Positions 17,072 through 25,967 of a stretch of 64,000 bases of DNA are shown here, piece by piece. The position numbers and the translations under genes are program-made. This DNA is from Brachymonas wangyanguii (GTDB taxonomy: Bacteria > Pseudomonadota > Gammaproteobacteria > Burkholderiales > Burkholderiaceae_C): the NCBI RefSeq assembly GCF_045055315.1, contig NZ_CP173677.1, positions 1,240,001 to 1,304,000 of the forward strand. Reading direction: 5' to 3'. The notes under the pieces are model-generated. The model had not been told where the DNA came from and did not search any database. It saw only the letters and a program-made list of their open reading frames with translations. Position 1 is the stretch's first letter, and each line of letters opens with the position of its first letter.

Positions 17072-19051
17072 ATGTCCAATCGCCCCCAATTTGCGCAAAA
17101 AGGCTTTTTGACATTCCTTTCACAAGGTGCCTTGTGCGTAAGCGTGGCCTGTGCCACGCTGGCGCTGCCGGCACATGCCGCCAAGCCGGACGCCAAGGCC
17201 AAGCCGGCTGCGGCCAGTGCCAAGAAAACCAGCGTAGCCGCCAAGAGCAATGACAACAAGGCGGCTGACAAGGCCGCGCCCAAGGCAGAACGCGTTGCCA
17301 GGGGTAAGGCTGACAAGGATGAAGTCAAGACCACCACCCGCGTAGCCAAGGCGGGCAAGGACGACAAGGCCGCTACCACCAAGGTAGCCGCACGTGCCGC
17401 CAAGGATGACAAGGCAGAAGCCCCGGTCAAGGGCAAGGCCGCTACGGCCGAGCGTGCCTCCACCCGCAAGGGCGTGCGTCAGGCAGACGACAAGCCGGTG
17501 CTGCAGGTGCGTTATGCCGCAGGTGGCGTGAGCAAGGGCACGGCCGTGAAAGAGCCGGAAGTCCGCGCCGGCAAAGGTGCCAAGGTGGCTGCAACAGCAG
17601 AGCGCCCGGCACGTCGCCTGGGCAAGGCCGAGCGCCTGAAGGCTGAGCGCGAAGCGCGCCTGGAAGCCGAAGAACTGGCGCGCAAGCAGGCCATCGAGGC
17701 CGAACGCGAAAAGCGCGTGGCCGAAGCTGCGCGCCTGGAGCGCCAGCGCGAACTGGACCGTCAGCGCGAGGCAGAGCGCCAGAAGCGCCTGGCAGCGGCT
17801 GCCAAGGCGAAGCGAGACAACGAGCTGGAACAGGACCGCATTGCCACGTTGCTGGCCGAGCGCAACTCCAGGGTGCGTGAGGTAGGTGCGCCGGCTCCTT
17901 CCGTAGTGGCTGCGCCCGCAGCCGCTAGTGTGATCGCTCCGGCTGCCGTGCTGGCCGCCGCCAGCGCAGCACCAGCCCTGTCGCTGGTGCCGAGCCAGCC
18001 GGTCGCGGCCCGCCCGGTGGCAGCTCCGGCGGTGACTTACACCAGTACCCGCGTAGCCGCTCCGGCCGTGGTAGCAGCAGCGCCGGCACCGGCACCGATC
18101 GTGGTGGCGCCGGCTCCTGCACCGGTACGTACGCTGGTAGCCGCAGCCCCGGCACGCGTGCAACCCGAACAGAACCATTTCGTGCGCGTTTCCGTGCCGC
18201 AGCGTGATACCCTGGGCCGTATTGGTGGCCTGGGCAATGACAGCATGATGTCGCCGGCTGGCCTGCATTCCAGCGTGGCTTTCGTGATGGACCAGCAGAC
18301 CGGCGAGGTGCTGCTGAACAAGAATGGCCGCATGGTGAGTTCGATTGCCTCCATCACCAAGCTGATGACGGCCGTGGTCATCATGGACGCCAACCTGTCC
18401 ATGGACGAGCGCATCACCATCACCTATGACGACGTGGACCGCCTGAAAGGCAGCAGCTCGCGTCTGGCCGTAGGTACCACGCTGACACGCCAGGAGCTGT
18501 TGCACCTGACACTGATGTCTTCCGAGAACCGTGCGGCGCATGCACTGGGTCGTACCTATCCGGGTGGCATGAGCGAATTCGTGCGTACCATGAACATGCG
18601 CGCCATGATGCTGGGCATGAATGACACGCGTTATGTCGAGCCGACGGGCCTGAACAGCGCCAACCGTTCCAGCGCACGTGACCTGGCGTTGCTGACCAAG
18701 GTCGCCTACAGCTATCCGTTGATTCGCAACTACACCACCTATCCGGGTGCCGAGTTTGCCGTCAATGGCCGTTCGACCCGTTTCAACAACACCAACCGCC
18801 TGGTGCACAGCGTCAACTGGGACATCGGCCTGCAGAAGACCGGTTTCATTTCCGAGGCAGGCCGTTGCGTGGTGATGCAGAGCAATATCAATGGCCGCAA
18901 CGTGCTGATCGTGCTGATGGATTCTTCCTCCAGCAACAAGCGCGTGGAAGATGCCGAGGCGATCCGCAACTTCGTGGAAGCCAAGTCGCGTGGTAGCCGT
19001 GGTTTTGCTTCCACCATCGCTTCGCGCGGCGCGGTGGACATGGCTTACTGA
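17072..19051 (+). CDS. pbpG: D-alanyl-D-alanine endopeptidase with long low-complexity N-terminus
   Basis: The C-terminal ~270 residues form a peptidase S11 (penicillin-binding protein 7 type) domain, which cuts peptidoglycan crosslinks in the periplasm. Motifs are S427-ITK430, S484-EN486 and K589-TG. PbpG proteins are usually about 300-400 residues; this one has 659. A signal peptide (1-36, ending ALPAHA) is followed by a Lys/Ala-rich region to about 180, then a highly charged Arg/Glu/Ala helix of about 80 residues that looks like coiled coil, then an Ala/Pro/Val-rich linker to about 385. The extension may bind or span the wall; that is inference. A terminator follows. Confidence 0.88.
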   Translation: MSNRPQFAQKGFLTFLSQGALCVSVACATLALPAHAAKPDAKAKPAAASAKKTSVAAKSNDNKAADKAAPKAERVARGKADKDEVKTTTRVAKAGKDDKAATTKVAARAAKDDKAEAPVKGKAATAERASTRKGVRQADDKPVLQVRYAAGGVSKGTAVKEPEVRAGKGAKVAATAERPARRLGKAERLKAEREARLEAEELARKQAIEAEREKRVAEAARLERQRELDRQREAERQKRLAAAAKAKRDNELEQDRIATLLAERNSRVREVGAPAPSVVAAPAAASVIAPAAVLAAASAAPALSLVPSQPVAARPVAAPAVTYTSTRVAAPAVVAAAPAPAPIVVAPAPAPVRTLVAAAPARVQPEQNHFVRVSVPQRDTLGRIGGLGNDSMMSPAGLHSSVAFVMDQQTGEVLLNKNGRMVSSIASITKLMTAVVIMDANLSMDERITITYDDVDRLKGSSSRLAVGTTLTRQELLHLTLMSSENRAAHALGRTYPGGMSEFVRTMNMRAMMLGMNDTRYVEPTGLNSANRSSARDLALLTKVAYSYPLIRNYTTYPGAEFAVNGRSTRFNNTNRLVHSVNWDIGLQKTGFISEAGRCVVMQSNINGRNVLIVLMDSSSSNKRVEDAEAIRNFVEAKSRGSRGFASTIASRGAVDMAY

Positions 19052-19074
19052 AGCCGGTAGCCAGCACACACGAC

Positions 19075-19104
19075 AAAGGCGGGTTCGGATGAACCCGCCT
19101 TTTT
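19075..19104 (+). terminator. Terminator after pbpG
   Basis: A 9-bp perfect stem GGCGGGTTC/GAACCCGCC with tetraloop GGAT is flanked by AAA and followed by TTTTT. It lies 24 bp past the stop, a textbook intrinsic terminator. Confidence 0.85.
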
Positions 19105-19132
19105 CATGGGCACCCTGGGGGGCGTGCCGTGC

Positions 19133-19924
19133 TCAGGGACGATAGCCCATGTTGTGCGAAATTTCGTCGGCCGCTGTCTGCAGCTTGTCGACCCAGCCTT
19201 CATCGATGCGGTTGGCCGGTGCCGAGATCGACAGGCCGGCGATCAGCGTGCCCTGGTCGTTGTAGATGCCGGCGGCCATGCAGCGCACGCCCAGCTCCAG
19301 TTCCTCGTTGTCGCGTGCCAGGCCAATCTGGCGTACCTGCTGCAGCTCGCGCTCCAGCTGCGGCAGCTGGGTGATGCTGTTGCGCGTCTGGCCGCGCAGG
19401 CCGGTTCGCGTGGCGTAGGCACGCACGCGCTGGGCATCGTCACGTGACAGGAACAGCTTGCCGGTAGAGGTCAGGTGCAGCGGCGCGTGGGCACCGATGG
19501 CACGTACCACCTGCATGCCGGAACGTTCGCTGTAGGCGCGCTCGATATAGACGATTTCATCGCCCTGGCGCACGCTCAGGTTGATCGGCTGCTGGATCTG
19601 GCGGTGCAGCTCGCGCATCACGCGCAGGGCGGCATCGCGCACGCTGATGCGTGCCTTGACCAGGTTGCCCAGTTCCAGCAGGTGCATGCCCAGGCGATAG
19701 CTGCCGGTATCGGGACGATCGACAAAACCGCCGATCACCAGATCGTTCAGGATGCGGTGCGCGGTGCTGGGATGCAGCCCGGAGCGTTCGCTGATTTCCT
19801 TCAGGCTCAGTGGTTCGTCGCGCTCGGCCAGGATGTCGAGCAGCACGAACATGCGCTGCAGCACCTGGATGCTGATGTCGGCGTACTTGTCGGAATCGCC
19901 CGGAGAGGAGGTGTTTGCTTGCAT
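19133..19924 (-). CDS. IclR-family transcriptional regulator
   Basis: This 263-residue protein has an N-terminal winged helix (SIQVLQRMFVLLDILAERDEPLSLKEISERSGLHPSTAHRILNDLVIGGFV) and a C-terminal IclR effector domain with GDEIVYIERAYS, LHLTSTGKLFL and the conserved Cys region ELGVRCMAAGIYN. IclR proteins sense small organic acids and control catabolic genes. No catabolic operon is adjacent, so the target is unknown. It follows bpt on the same strand by 80 bp and converges on pbpG. Confidence 0.9.
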   Translation of the reverse strand: MQANTSSPGDSDKYADISIQVLQRMFVLLDILAERDEPLSLKEISERSGLHPSTAHRILNDLVIGGFVDRPDTGSYRLGMHLLELGNLVKARISVRDAALRVMRELHRQIQQPINLSVRQGDEIVYIERAYSERSGMQVVRAIGAHAPLHLTSTGKLFLSRDDAQRVRAYATRTGLRGQTRNSITQLPQLERELQQVRQIGLARDNEELELGVRCMAAGIYNDQGTLIAGLSISAPANRIDEGWVDKLQTAADEISHNMGYRP

Positions 19925-20004
19925 GGGGATGGCGTCAACGGAAAACCGTATGGGCTGCTGTGACAGTAAAACCCCATTCTACAATATGAAAAGATGACGG
20001 GTGT

Positions 20005-20763
20005 TCAGGGCCGTGGCTGAAACAGCGGCGCGCTGCAGTCGGCAAAGCGCATCCAGCGGTCGTCCAGGCGCAATTCGAATGGGCGGTAGCGCACCTTGTA
20101 GCGCATCTTGTCTGACTGCTCGATCCAGTAGCCCAGATAGACATGGCGGCGGCGCGTGCGACGTGCCAGCTCGATCTGCCAGAGGATGGCGTAGCTGCCA
20201 TAGGAGGCACCGGCATCGGACTCGTAAAAGGTGTAGACGGCCGAGAGGGCGTTGGGCGTGACGTCGATGATGGAGACGATCTTGAGTTCGCCATACAGCC
20301 GGAATTCGACCAGCATGCTCTCCAGCGGGCTTTCGAGCAGGAAGTTGCGATAGTCTTCGGGCGTGTTGTCGTCCATGCCGCCCCCATTGTGGCGCGCGTG
20401 CTGGTAGCGGCGGTACAGGTCGTAGTGTTCGTCGGTGTAGGCCAGTGGCAGCAGTTCGGTGGTCAGGTCGCCGTGCTGGCGCAGGGCGCGCCGCTGGCTG
20501 CGATCAGGCCGGAAGGCCTGCACCGGAATGCGCATGGGGACGCAGGCATGGCATTCGTGGCAGGCCGTGCGGTAGGTGGTGACGCCGCTGCGGCGAAAAC
20601 CCTGTTCCAGCAGGGCATCGTAGCTCCAGGAATCGACTTTCTGGATCGGAACCACCACTTGCGATCGTGCCTCTTGTCCGGGCAGGTAGCCACATGCATA
20701 GCTGGCGGTGGAGCGCAGCTGAAACAGGTGTTGTTGCAAGGAATGCGGGCTGTGATCGGACAT
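20005..20763 (-). CDS. bpt: Aspartate/glutamate leucyltransferase (arginyltransferase family)
   Basis: This 252-residue protein belongs to the bacterial ATE1-like family. The N-terminal Cys-rich part CHECHACVPMRIPV and the C-terminal GNAT-like part with YLGYWIEQSDKMRYKVRYRPFE are diagnostic. Bpt transfers leucine from Leu-tRNA to proteins with N-terminal Asp or Glu, marking them for ClpS/ClpAP. ATG at 20763 (MSDHSPH) is chosen; ATG at 20781 is possible. aat, the other N-degron transferase, lies 0.9 kb away, separated by ung. Confidence 0.92.
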   Translation of the reverse strand: MSDHSPHSLQQHLFQLRSTASYACGYLPGQEARSQVVVPIQKVDSWSYDALLEQGFRRSGVTTYRTACHECHACVPMRIPVQAFRPDRSQRRALRQHGDLTTELLPLAYTDEHYDLYRRYQHARHNGGGMDDNTPEDYRNFLLESPLESMLVEFRLYGELKIVSIIDVTPNALSAVYTFYESDAGASYGSYAILWQIELARRTRRRHVYLGYWIEQSDKMRYKVRYRPFELRLDDRWMRFADCSAPLFQPRP

Positions 20764-20859
20764 GCTGTCATGGTAGCGCATGTCATGGATTGGTGGTAAT
20801 CAGGTTTTCCATGACGTATGATGCTGGCGCAAGAATAGTCCCTGCATAGGAGATTCGTT

Positions 20860-21519
20860 GTGCATACCTGGACCGACGCCATTGGCGCAGAAAAACAGCA
20901 GCCGTATTTCACTGATTTGTGGGCGCGCGTGCGCCAGGCGCGGCAGCAGGGTGCCACCATTTATCCGCCGACTGATGAGGTGTTCAGCGCGTTTTCGCTG
21001 ACGCCGTTCGAGTCCGTGAAGGTGGTGATCCTGGGGCAGGATCCCTACCACGGGCCAGGTCAGGCGCACGGGCTGGCGTTTTCGGTCAAGCCCGGCATTG
21101 GCGTTCCACCATCGCTGCAAAACATCTACAAGGAGCTGGTGAACGATATTCCCGGCTTTGTCATGCCGCAGCACGGCTTTCTGCAGCACTGGGCCGAGCA
21201 GGGCGTGTTGCTGCTGAACACCGTGCTGACGGTACAGGCTGGACAGGCGCATTCCCATGCGAGCTGGGGATGGGAGACGTTTACCGACCGCGTGGTGGAG
21301 CAGCTGAACCAGGGGCGTGACGGACTGGTGTTCCTGCTCTGGGGTAGCCATGCGCAGCGCAAGGGCGCCATGATAGACCGGCAGCGCCATCTGGTACTCA
21401 AGGCGCCGCATCCCTCACCGCTGTCGGCCTACCGCGGCTTCTTTGGTTGCGGGCATTTTTCGAAGGCAAATGCCTGGTTGCAGCAGCATGGACAGGCGCC
21501 GGTGGACTGGCAGGTATGA
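20860..21519 (+). CDS. ung: Uracil-DNA glycosylase (family 1)
   Basis: This 219-residue enzyme excises uracil from DNA to start base excision repair. The water-activating loop is GQDPYHGPGQAHGLAFSV, and the Leu-intercalation loop with catalytic His is HPSPLSAYRGFFGCGHFSKAN. The start is GTG at 20860 with a strong ribosome binding site AGGAG at 20848-20852. The gene is divergent from bpt and convergent with aat. All motifs are intact. Confidence 0.96.
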   Translation: MHTWTDAIGAEKQQPYFTDLWARVRQARQQGATIYPPTDEVFSAFSLTPFESVKVVILGQDPYHGPGQAHGLAFSVKPGIGVPPSLQNIYKELVNDIPGFVMPQHGFLQHWAEQGVLLLNTVLTVQAGQAHSHASWGWETFTDRVVEQLNQGRDGLVFLLWGSHAQRKGAMIDRQRHLVLKAPHPSPLSAYRGFFGCGHFSKANAWLQQHGQAPVDWQV

Positions 21520-21635
21520 GAACCTGTGCTACGCGAAGAATACCTTCCAAGTTATTGATATTACAAGATATACGCGACTTCATGTAAAACATGAGGTGCA
21601 AGCCCGGCGCTTGTCATATCATGTGACCCATGACA
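21520..21635. other. AT-rich patch with small palindromes between ung and aat
   Basis: About 115 bp between converging genes are far richer in A+T than the surroundings. They hold several short inverted repeats built on CATG: CATG-TAAAA-CATG, TGTCAT...ATGACA and CATCA...TGATG. No classical U-run terminator is present. They may act as a weak bidirectional terminator or be foreign sequence. Confidence 0.35.
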
Positions 21636-22415
21636 TCACATATCTGATGTATCTACATGATATTCATCAATATTGAGGCCAAGTAACTGCCAATCATGCC
21701 GTTCCGACTGCCAATGCATGGCCGGCAGCTGTTGCTGGCGCCGGATGGAGCGGATAAAGTCTGCCCGCGGGATCGGGCTGGCACCCAGACTGGCCAGATG
21801 CGGTGTTTCCTGCTGGCAGTCGATCATCTCCACGCCATGGCGCAGGCACAGGCCGACCAGCGCCGCCAAGGCGATCTTGCTGGCATCGGGCACGCGCGTA
21901 AACATGCTTTCGCCATACACGGCGCGGCCCAGCGCCACGCCGTAGAGACCGCCCACCAGCCGGCCATCGATCCAGGTTTCCACGCTGTGCGCCAGGCCGC
22001 GTGCATGCAGTTCGCCATAGGCAGCGCGGATATCGTCGGTGATCCAGGTGCCGCCCTGGTCGCTGCGCGGACCGGCGCAGGCCAGCATCACCTCGTCAAA
22101 GCAGCTGTCGATACGGATCTCGCAGCCGGGTGTCTGTATGAAGCGTTGCAGCGTCTTGCGCAGCGACTTGTGCAGGCGGAAGTTCCCGGGTCGCAGCACC
22201 ATGCGCGGGTCGGTGCTCCACCAGAGGATCGGCTGGTCGTCGCTATACCAGGGGAAGATGCCATGGGCGTAGGCCTGCTCCAGCGTATCGGCATCGAGCA
22301 TGCCGCCGGCAGCGAGCAGGCCGGGAAAAGGGGTGTTGTCGTCCAGCGCCTGCGCGGGAGGCGGGAAGGGCTGGTGCGGGTCTAGCCAGGGAATGGTGAA
22401 TTGGGAGGCGGGCAT
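21636..22415 (-). CDS. aat: Leucyl/phenylalanyl-tRNA-protein transferase
   Basis: This 259-residue Aat transfers Leu or Phe to N-terminal Arg or Lys of proteins, creating bacterial N-degrons read by ClpS. Family landmarks are GLLAAGGMLDADTLEQAYAHGIFPW, WWSTDPRMVL, HARGLAHSVETW and GRAVYGESMFTR followed by SKIALAALV. The last ~20 residues lie in the AT-rich patch and look like a local extension. With Bpt nearby, this genome has both transferases. The start at 22415 is the only sensible ATG. Confidence 0.94.
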   Translation of the reverse strand: MPASQFTIPWLDPHQPFPPPAQALDDNTPFPGLLAAGGMLDADTLEQAYAHGIFPWYSDDQPILWWSTDPRMVLRPGNFRLHKSLRKTLQRFIQTPGCEIRIDSCFDEVMLACAGPRSDQGGTWITDDIRAAYGELHARGLAHSVETWIDGRLVGGLYGVALGRAVYGESMFTRVPDASKIALAALVGLCLRHGVEMIDCQQETPHLASLGASPIPRADFIRSIRRQQQLPAMHWQSERHDWQLLGLNIDEYHVDTSDM

Positions 22416-22513
22416 CGTGATTTCCTGTTGCCTGTCATCTTAAGGCTGGCAAGGCTTGTGTTAGGCTGGATCAGCTTCCCTATCCCCATCCCTGCCTTTC
22501 AGGAGTCACGCTT

Positions 22514-22930
22514 ATGAGCCATCCAGTGCACACGACCATTGACGGACTGGTCCAGCGACCCAGCCCGCTCTCTGCCCGGCAAACCGCCGACCGGGTCGAA
22601 TCGCTGGTCCGGGAGCGCGGCCTGACGGTGTTTGCGCGCATCGACCATGCAGCGGGTGCGGAGGCGGCTGGGTTGGCGCTGCGACCGACCGAGCTGTTCA
22701 TTGTTGGCAATGCCATGGGCGGTACGCCACTGATGGTCAGCGCGCAGACTGCTGCTATCGATCTGCCGTTGAAGATCCTGGTCTGGGAAGACGAAGCAGG
22801 GCAGGTATGGCTGGGCTACAACGATCCGGTCTGGATCGCGCAGCGCCATGGCGCGGCCGACAGCCCGGTGGGCCTGAAGCTGCGCGCCGTGCTGCAGCAA
22901 CTGGCCGAAGCAGCCGTCCAGCAGACTTGA
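22514..22930 (+). CDS. DUF302-domain protein
   Basis: This 138-residue soluble protein has the DUF302 fold signature: a Ser/Thr-rich start, GLTVFARIDHAAGAEAAGLALRPTELFIVGNAMGGTPLM, then LPLKILVWEDEAGQVWLGYNDP. It has no signal peptide and no Cys motif. DUF302 proteins are of unknown function. The ribosome binding site AGGAG precedes the ATG. It is divergent from aat and convergent with rlhA; 156 bp downstream contain nothing I recognise. Confidence 0.85.
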   Translation: MSHPVHTTIDGLVQRPSPLSARQTADRVESLVRERGLTVFARIDHAAGAEAAGLALRPTELFIVGNAMGGTPLMVSAQTAAIDLPLKILVWEDEAGQVWLGYNDPVWIAQRHGAADSPVGLKLRAVLQQLAEAAVQQT

Positions 22931-23086
22931 GGCAGGCAAGCCGAAAGCTGAAATGCCGTTTTCTCGCAAGCAGGGCAGACGAAGCCGTGGCAGCTGACTA
23001 ACCGGCTGGCCGGACAGCGCAGTTGCTGTACCGCGGCATCATCCTGCGTACGTTGCCCAAGGTGCAGCCCCGCCAGACAGCTCGCC

Positions 23087-25069
23087 TCAACCCTGCGTCC
23101 GGTAGAACTGGACTGGCACTTCCATCGTCGCGCGGTCTGCGGCCGGTACCACGCCACGCTTCTTGATGTGCGGCTGCAGCTTGCCCATGACGTGCATCTC
23201 GCAAGGCTTGCAGTCGAACTTGAGCGTATAGGTCTCGTCTTCGTGCGTGATGGTGAGCGGTTCGGCGCGCACCTGGCCTTGCACGCCTTTCACGCCCTTG
23301 GCTTGCTTCGGGCACATGCTGAGCGAGTAGCGCACGCAGTGCTTGGTGATCATGAGCGGCACTTCGCCTTCTTCCTCGTGCGCTTCGTAGGCTGAGGCAA
23401 TCACCTGCACGCCATGCCTGGCATAAAAATCACGCGCCTGGTGGTTGAAGACGTTGGCCAGATAGGTCAGGGTGTCTTCCGGGAACTGAGCCGGTGGCTC
23501 GACTGGTGTGGCGCGTTGCGGGCGCTCGTAGCCCTGCAGGCGCGCTTCGTCGAGTGCCTCGATGGCGGCGCGACGCAACGCATTCAGCTGGGAGGCCGGG
23601 ATGAACCAGGGCTGGGCCGTGGCCACATCGACCGATACGGCCTGGTAGCAGGTGGCGCCGAGTTTGGCCAGATGCTCTTCGAGTGCCTGCTGGCCACGGG
23701 CCAAATCGCGTGCCGGCTCCTTGCTGCAGGCCAACGTGGCGCTGCCGGCATGGCCTTCGGCATCAATCAGCTGCAGCTGCACGCCGTCATCCGTATCTTC
23801 CAGCCGGATCCAGACGGCGATGCGACGCTCGGCGCTCGGGCGCTCCAGCGTGCGCACCCAGTCCATGTCACGGTTGCGGTTGATGATGGTGTCGGCGCGC
23901 AGGTCACGCAGGCTGGTGATCGGATCCTTGGGGAAGACGCGCCAGTGGCCGGCCTGGCCCAATGGCTCGGCACGGTTGATCTGCAGGCCAACCAGGTTGT
24001 TGCGCAGGTCGTGGTAGCACAAGCCATCGCCGTTGTGCAGCACGCTGGCGGTGTCGTCGGTGATCAGGTCCACGCTGTCGGGGTTGACCTTGCGCACGTA
24101 GCCAATCGGGCGGCCCGGGTTTTTCGGGCTGTCAAAGGCGCCGATGGTCTGCTGGCGGCCATGGGTGAAGTAGTCGGTGCTGCCGCGGTTGAAGTTCTGC
24201 GCCGGATCGGGCGTGAAGCCGAAGCTGCACTGGCCGCTGCTGCCCGGCGCCAGTTCGGGGCGCTGTTCCAGGATCGCATCGAGCAGGCTGCGGTAGTGGG
24301 CGGTGATGTTCTTCACATAGCCCATGTCCTTGTAGCGGCCCTCGATCTTGAAGCTGCGGATGCCGGCGTCGATCAGCGCTTCCAGGTTGGCGCTCTGGTC
24401 GTTGTCCTTCATGGACAGCACGTGCTTGTCCTTGGCGACGATGCGGTTCTGGCTGTCGGTGACTTGCCAGGGCAGGCGGCAGGCCTGGCTGCAGTCACCA
24501 CGGTTGGCGCTGCGACCGGTGCTGGCATGGCTGATATAGCACTGGCCGCTGTAGGCCACGCACAGTGCGCCGTGGATGAAGTGCTCCAGATTGCAGCGCA
24601 CCGGGTCGGTAGCGGCGCGGATGGCGGCGATCTGCTCCAGATCGAGTTCGCGCGCCAGCACGATCTGGCTGAAGCCGACGTCCTGCAGGAAGCGTGCCTT
24701 TTCCGGCGTGCGGATATCGGTCTGCGTGCTGGCATGCAGCTGGATCGGCGGCAGGTCGATCTGCAGCAGGCCCATGTCCTGGATGATCAGGGCATCGATA
24801 CCGGCCTCGTAGAGCTGCCAGATCTGCCGGCGCACCGGCTCCAGCTCATCATCGCGCAGGATGGTGTTCTGCGTGACGAAGATGCGGGCATGGTAGCGGT
24901 GGGCAAACTCGGCCAGTCGCGCAATGTCCTGCACGCTGTTGGCGGCGTTGACGCGCGCACCATAGGCTGGCCCGCCGATATAGACGGCATCGGCGCCGTG
25001 GCGGATGGCCTCGATGCCGATGTCGGCGTCGCGGGCGGGGCTGAGCAGTTCAATCTGGTGCGGGAGCAT
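23087..25069 (-). CDS. rlhA: U32-family 23S rRNA C2501 hydroxylase
   Basis: This 660-residue U32 protein matches the long YdcP/RlhA type, about 650 residues with an extra C-terminal domain. RlhA makes 5-hydroxycytidine at C2501 of 23S rRNA and needs an Fe-S cluster and prephenate-linked metabolism in E. coli. The U32 Cys signature is in SGQCYISHASTGRSANRGDC followed by SQAC. A C-terminal Cys pair KFDCKPCEMHVMGKL resembles the family end. The older label U32 peptidase / collagenase is misleading. A hairpin lies just upstream, belonging to ppiC's neighbourhood. Confidence 0.88.
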   Translation of the reverse strand: MLPHQIELLSPARDADIGIEAIRHGADAVYIGGPAYGARVNAANSVQDIARLAEFAHRYHARIFVTQNTILRDDELEPVRRQIWQLYEAGIDALIIQDMGLLQIDLPPIQLHASTQTDIRTPEKARFLQDVGFSQIVLARELDLEQIAAIRAATDPVRCNLEHFIHGALCVAYSGQCYISHASTGRSANRGDCSQACRLPWQVTDSQNRIVAKDKHVLSMKDNDQSANLEALIDAGIRSFKIEGRYKDMGYVKNITAHYRSLLDAILEQRPELAPGSSGQCSFGFTPDPAQNFNRGSTDYFTHGRQQTIGAFDSPKNPGRPIGYVRKVNPDSVDLITDDTASVLHNGDGLCYHDLRNNLVGLQINRAEPLGQAGHWRVFPKDPITSLRDLRADTIINRNRDMDWVRTLERPSAERRIAVWIRLEDTDDGVQLQLIDAEGHAGSATLACSKEPARDLARGQQALEEHLAKLGATCYQAVSVDVATAQPWFIPASQLNALRRAAIEALDEARLQGYERPQRATPVEPPAQFPEDTLTYLANVFNHQARDFYARHGVQVIASAYEAHEEEGEVPLMITKHCVRYSLSMCPKQAKGVKGVQGQVRAEPLTITHEDETYTLKFDCKPCEMHVMGKLQPHIKKRGVVPAADRATMEVPVQFYRTQG

Positions 25070-25090
25070 GGCAGAATCGGGTGCGGAAAA

Positions 25091-25128
25091 AATGTCAAAG
25101 GGCGAACCGCCATGGTAGCGGTTCGCCC
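25091..25128 (-). terminator. Terminator downstream of ppiC
   Basis: An 11-bp perfect stem GGGCGAACCGC/GCGGTTCGCCC with a 7-nt loop is followed, reading the minus strand, by TTTGACATTTTTT. It lies between ppiC and rlhA and ends the selO-ppiC run. Confidence 0.75.
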
Positions 25129-25153
25129 GGAAAATACCAGTGCTGGCGCGCGT

Positions 25154-25945
25154 TTACTGGATGCGTGCCTTGCTGATCAGGTCTTGCTGCATGGCTTCGA
25201 CCTTGTCCTGCTGCAGCTTCTCGGCCAGCATGGCCTTGACCTGCTCGAACGGCGGGATGTTCTGTGCCGGACGCGCATCGTCCTGGCGGATGATGTGGTA
25301 GCCAAACTGGGTCTTCACCGGCTTGCTGACTTCGCCTTTCTTCAGTGCCTGCAGGGCGGCCGAGAACTCGGGCACGTAGGCCGCTGCCGGCGCCCAGTCC
25401 AGGTCGCCACCGAGTACGGCCGAGCCCATGTCCTTGGACTTGCTGCGTGCCAGGGTTTCGAAGTTGGCGCCCTTGGCCAGTTCGGCCAGCACGGCATTCG
25501 CTTCTTCCTCAGTCTCGAGCAGGATGTGGTGCGAGCGGTATTCCTGCTGGTCGCCGACGGCACGGTCGTATTCGGCCTTGATCTCGGCATCGGTCACCGG
25601 ATGCTGCTTCAGGTGGTCTTCGGCCAGCAGGTTGACCAGGATGGCGTCACGCGCACTTTGCATGCGGGTGGCGAATTCAGGCGTCAGGTTCAGGCCACGC
25701 TGCTCGGCTGCCTGTATCAGCGCGGCATCCTCGATCAGCTGCTTGCGCACGTTGGCTTCCATTTCGGGCGGAATCGGCTGGCCGCTGCGGGCGGCTTCGG
25801 CGCGCACCAGGTTCATCACGCCTTCGAACTTGGCGATCGGCACCGGCTTGCCATTGACGATGGCGATGTTCTGCGCCAGCACGGCAGTAGCGGTCACGGC
25901 CAGTGCGATGCCGGTCAGGGAATACAGGACTTTTTTCTTGATCAT
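25154..25945 (-). CDS. Parvulin-type peptidyl-prolyl isomerase, exported
   Basis: This 263-residue protein has a signal peptide (1-24, ending AVLA), a SurA-N-like helical chaperone part and one PpiC/rotamase domain (about 131-225) with RSHHILLETEEEANAVL, LGGDLDW and TQFGYHIIR. It should assist periplasmic or outer-membrane protein folding. It is the last gene of the minus-strand run yciB-bolA-ppiC, 22 bp after bolA. It is smaller than SurA (one rotamase domain), so it is a PpiC/PrsA-type relative. Confidence 0.88.
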   Translation of the reverse strand: MIKKKVLYSLTGIALAVTATAVLAQNIAIVNGKPVPIAKFEGVMNLVRAEAARSGQPIPPEMEANVRKQLIEDAALIQAAEQRGLNLTPEFATRMQSARDAILVNLLAEDHLKQHPVTDAEIKAEYDRAVGDQQEYRSHHILLETEEEANAVLAELAKGANFETLARSKSKDMGSAVLGGDLDWAPAAAYVPEFSAALQALKKGEVSKPVKTQFGYHIIRQDDARPAQNIPPFEQVKAMLAEKLQQDKVEAMQQDLISKARIQ

Positions 25946-25967
25946 GGAGTGCTCGGGGGAAAGGGAA

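Noticed and set aside
17120..19069. 649-codon frame antisense to pbpG
   Set aside because: Mirrors the repetitive Lys/Ala/Pro codons of pbpG; Gly/His/Cys-rich product with no motif.
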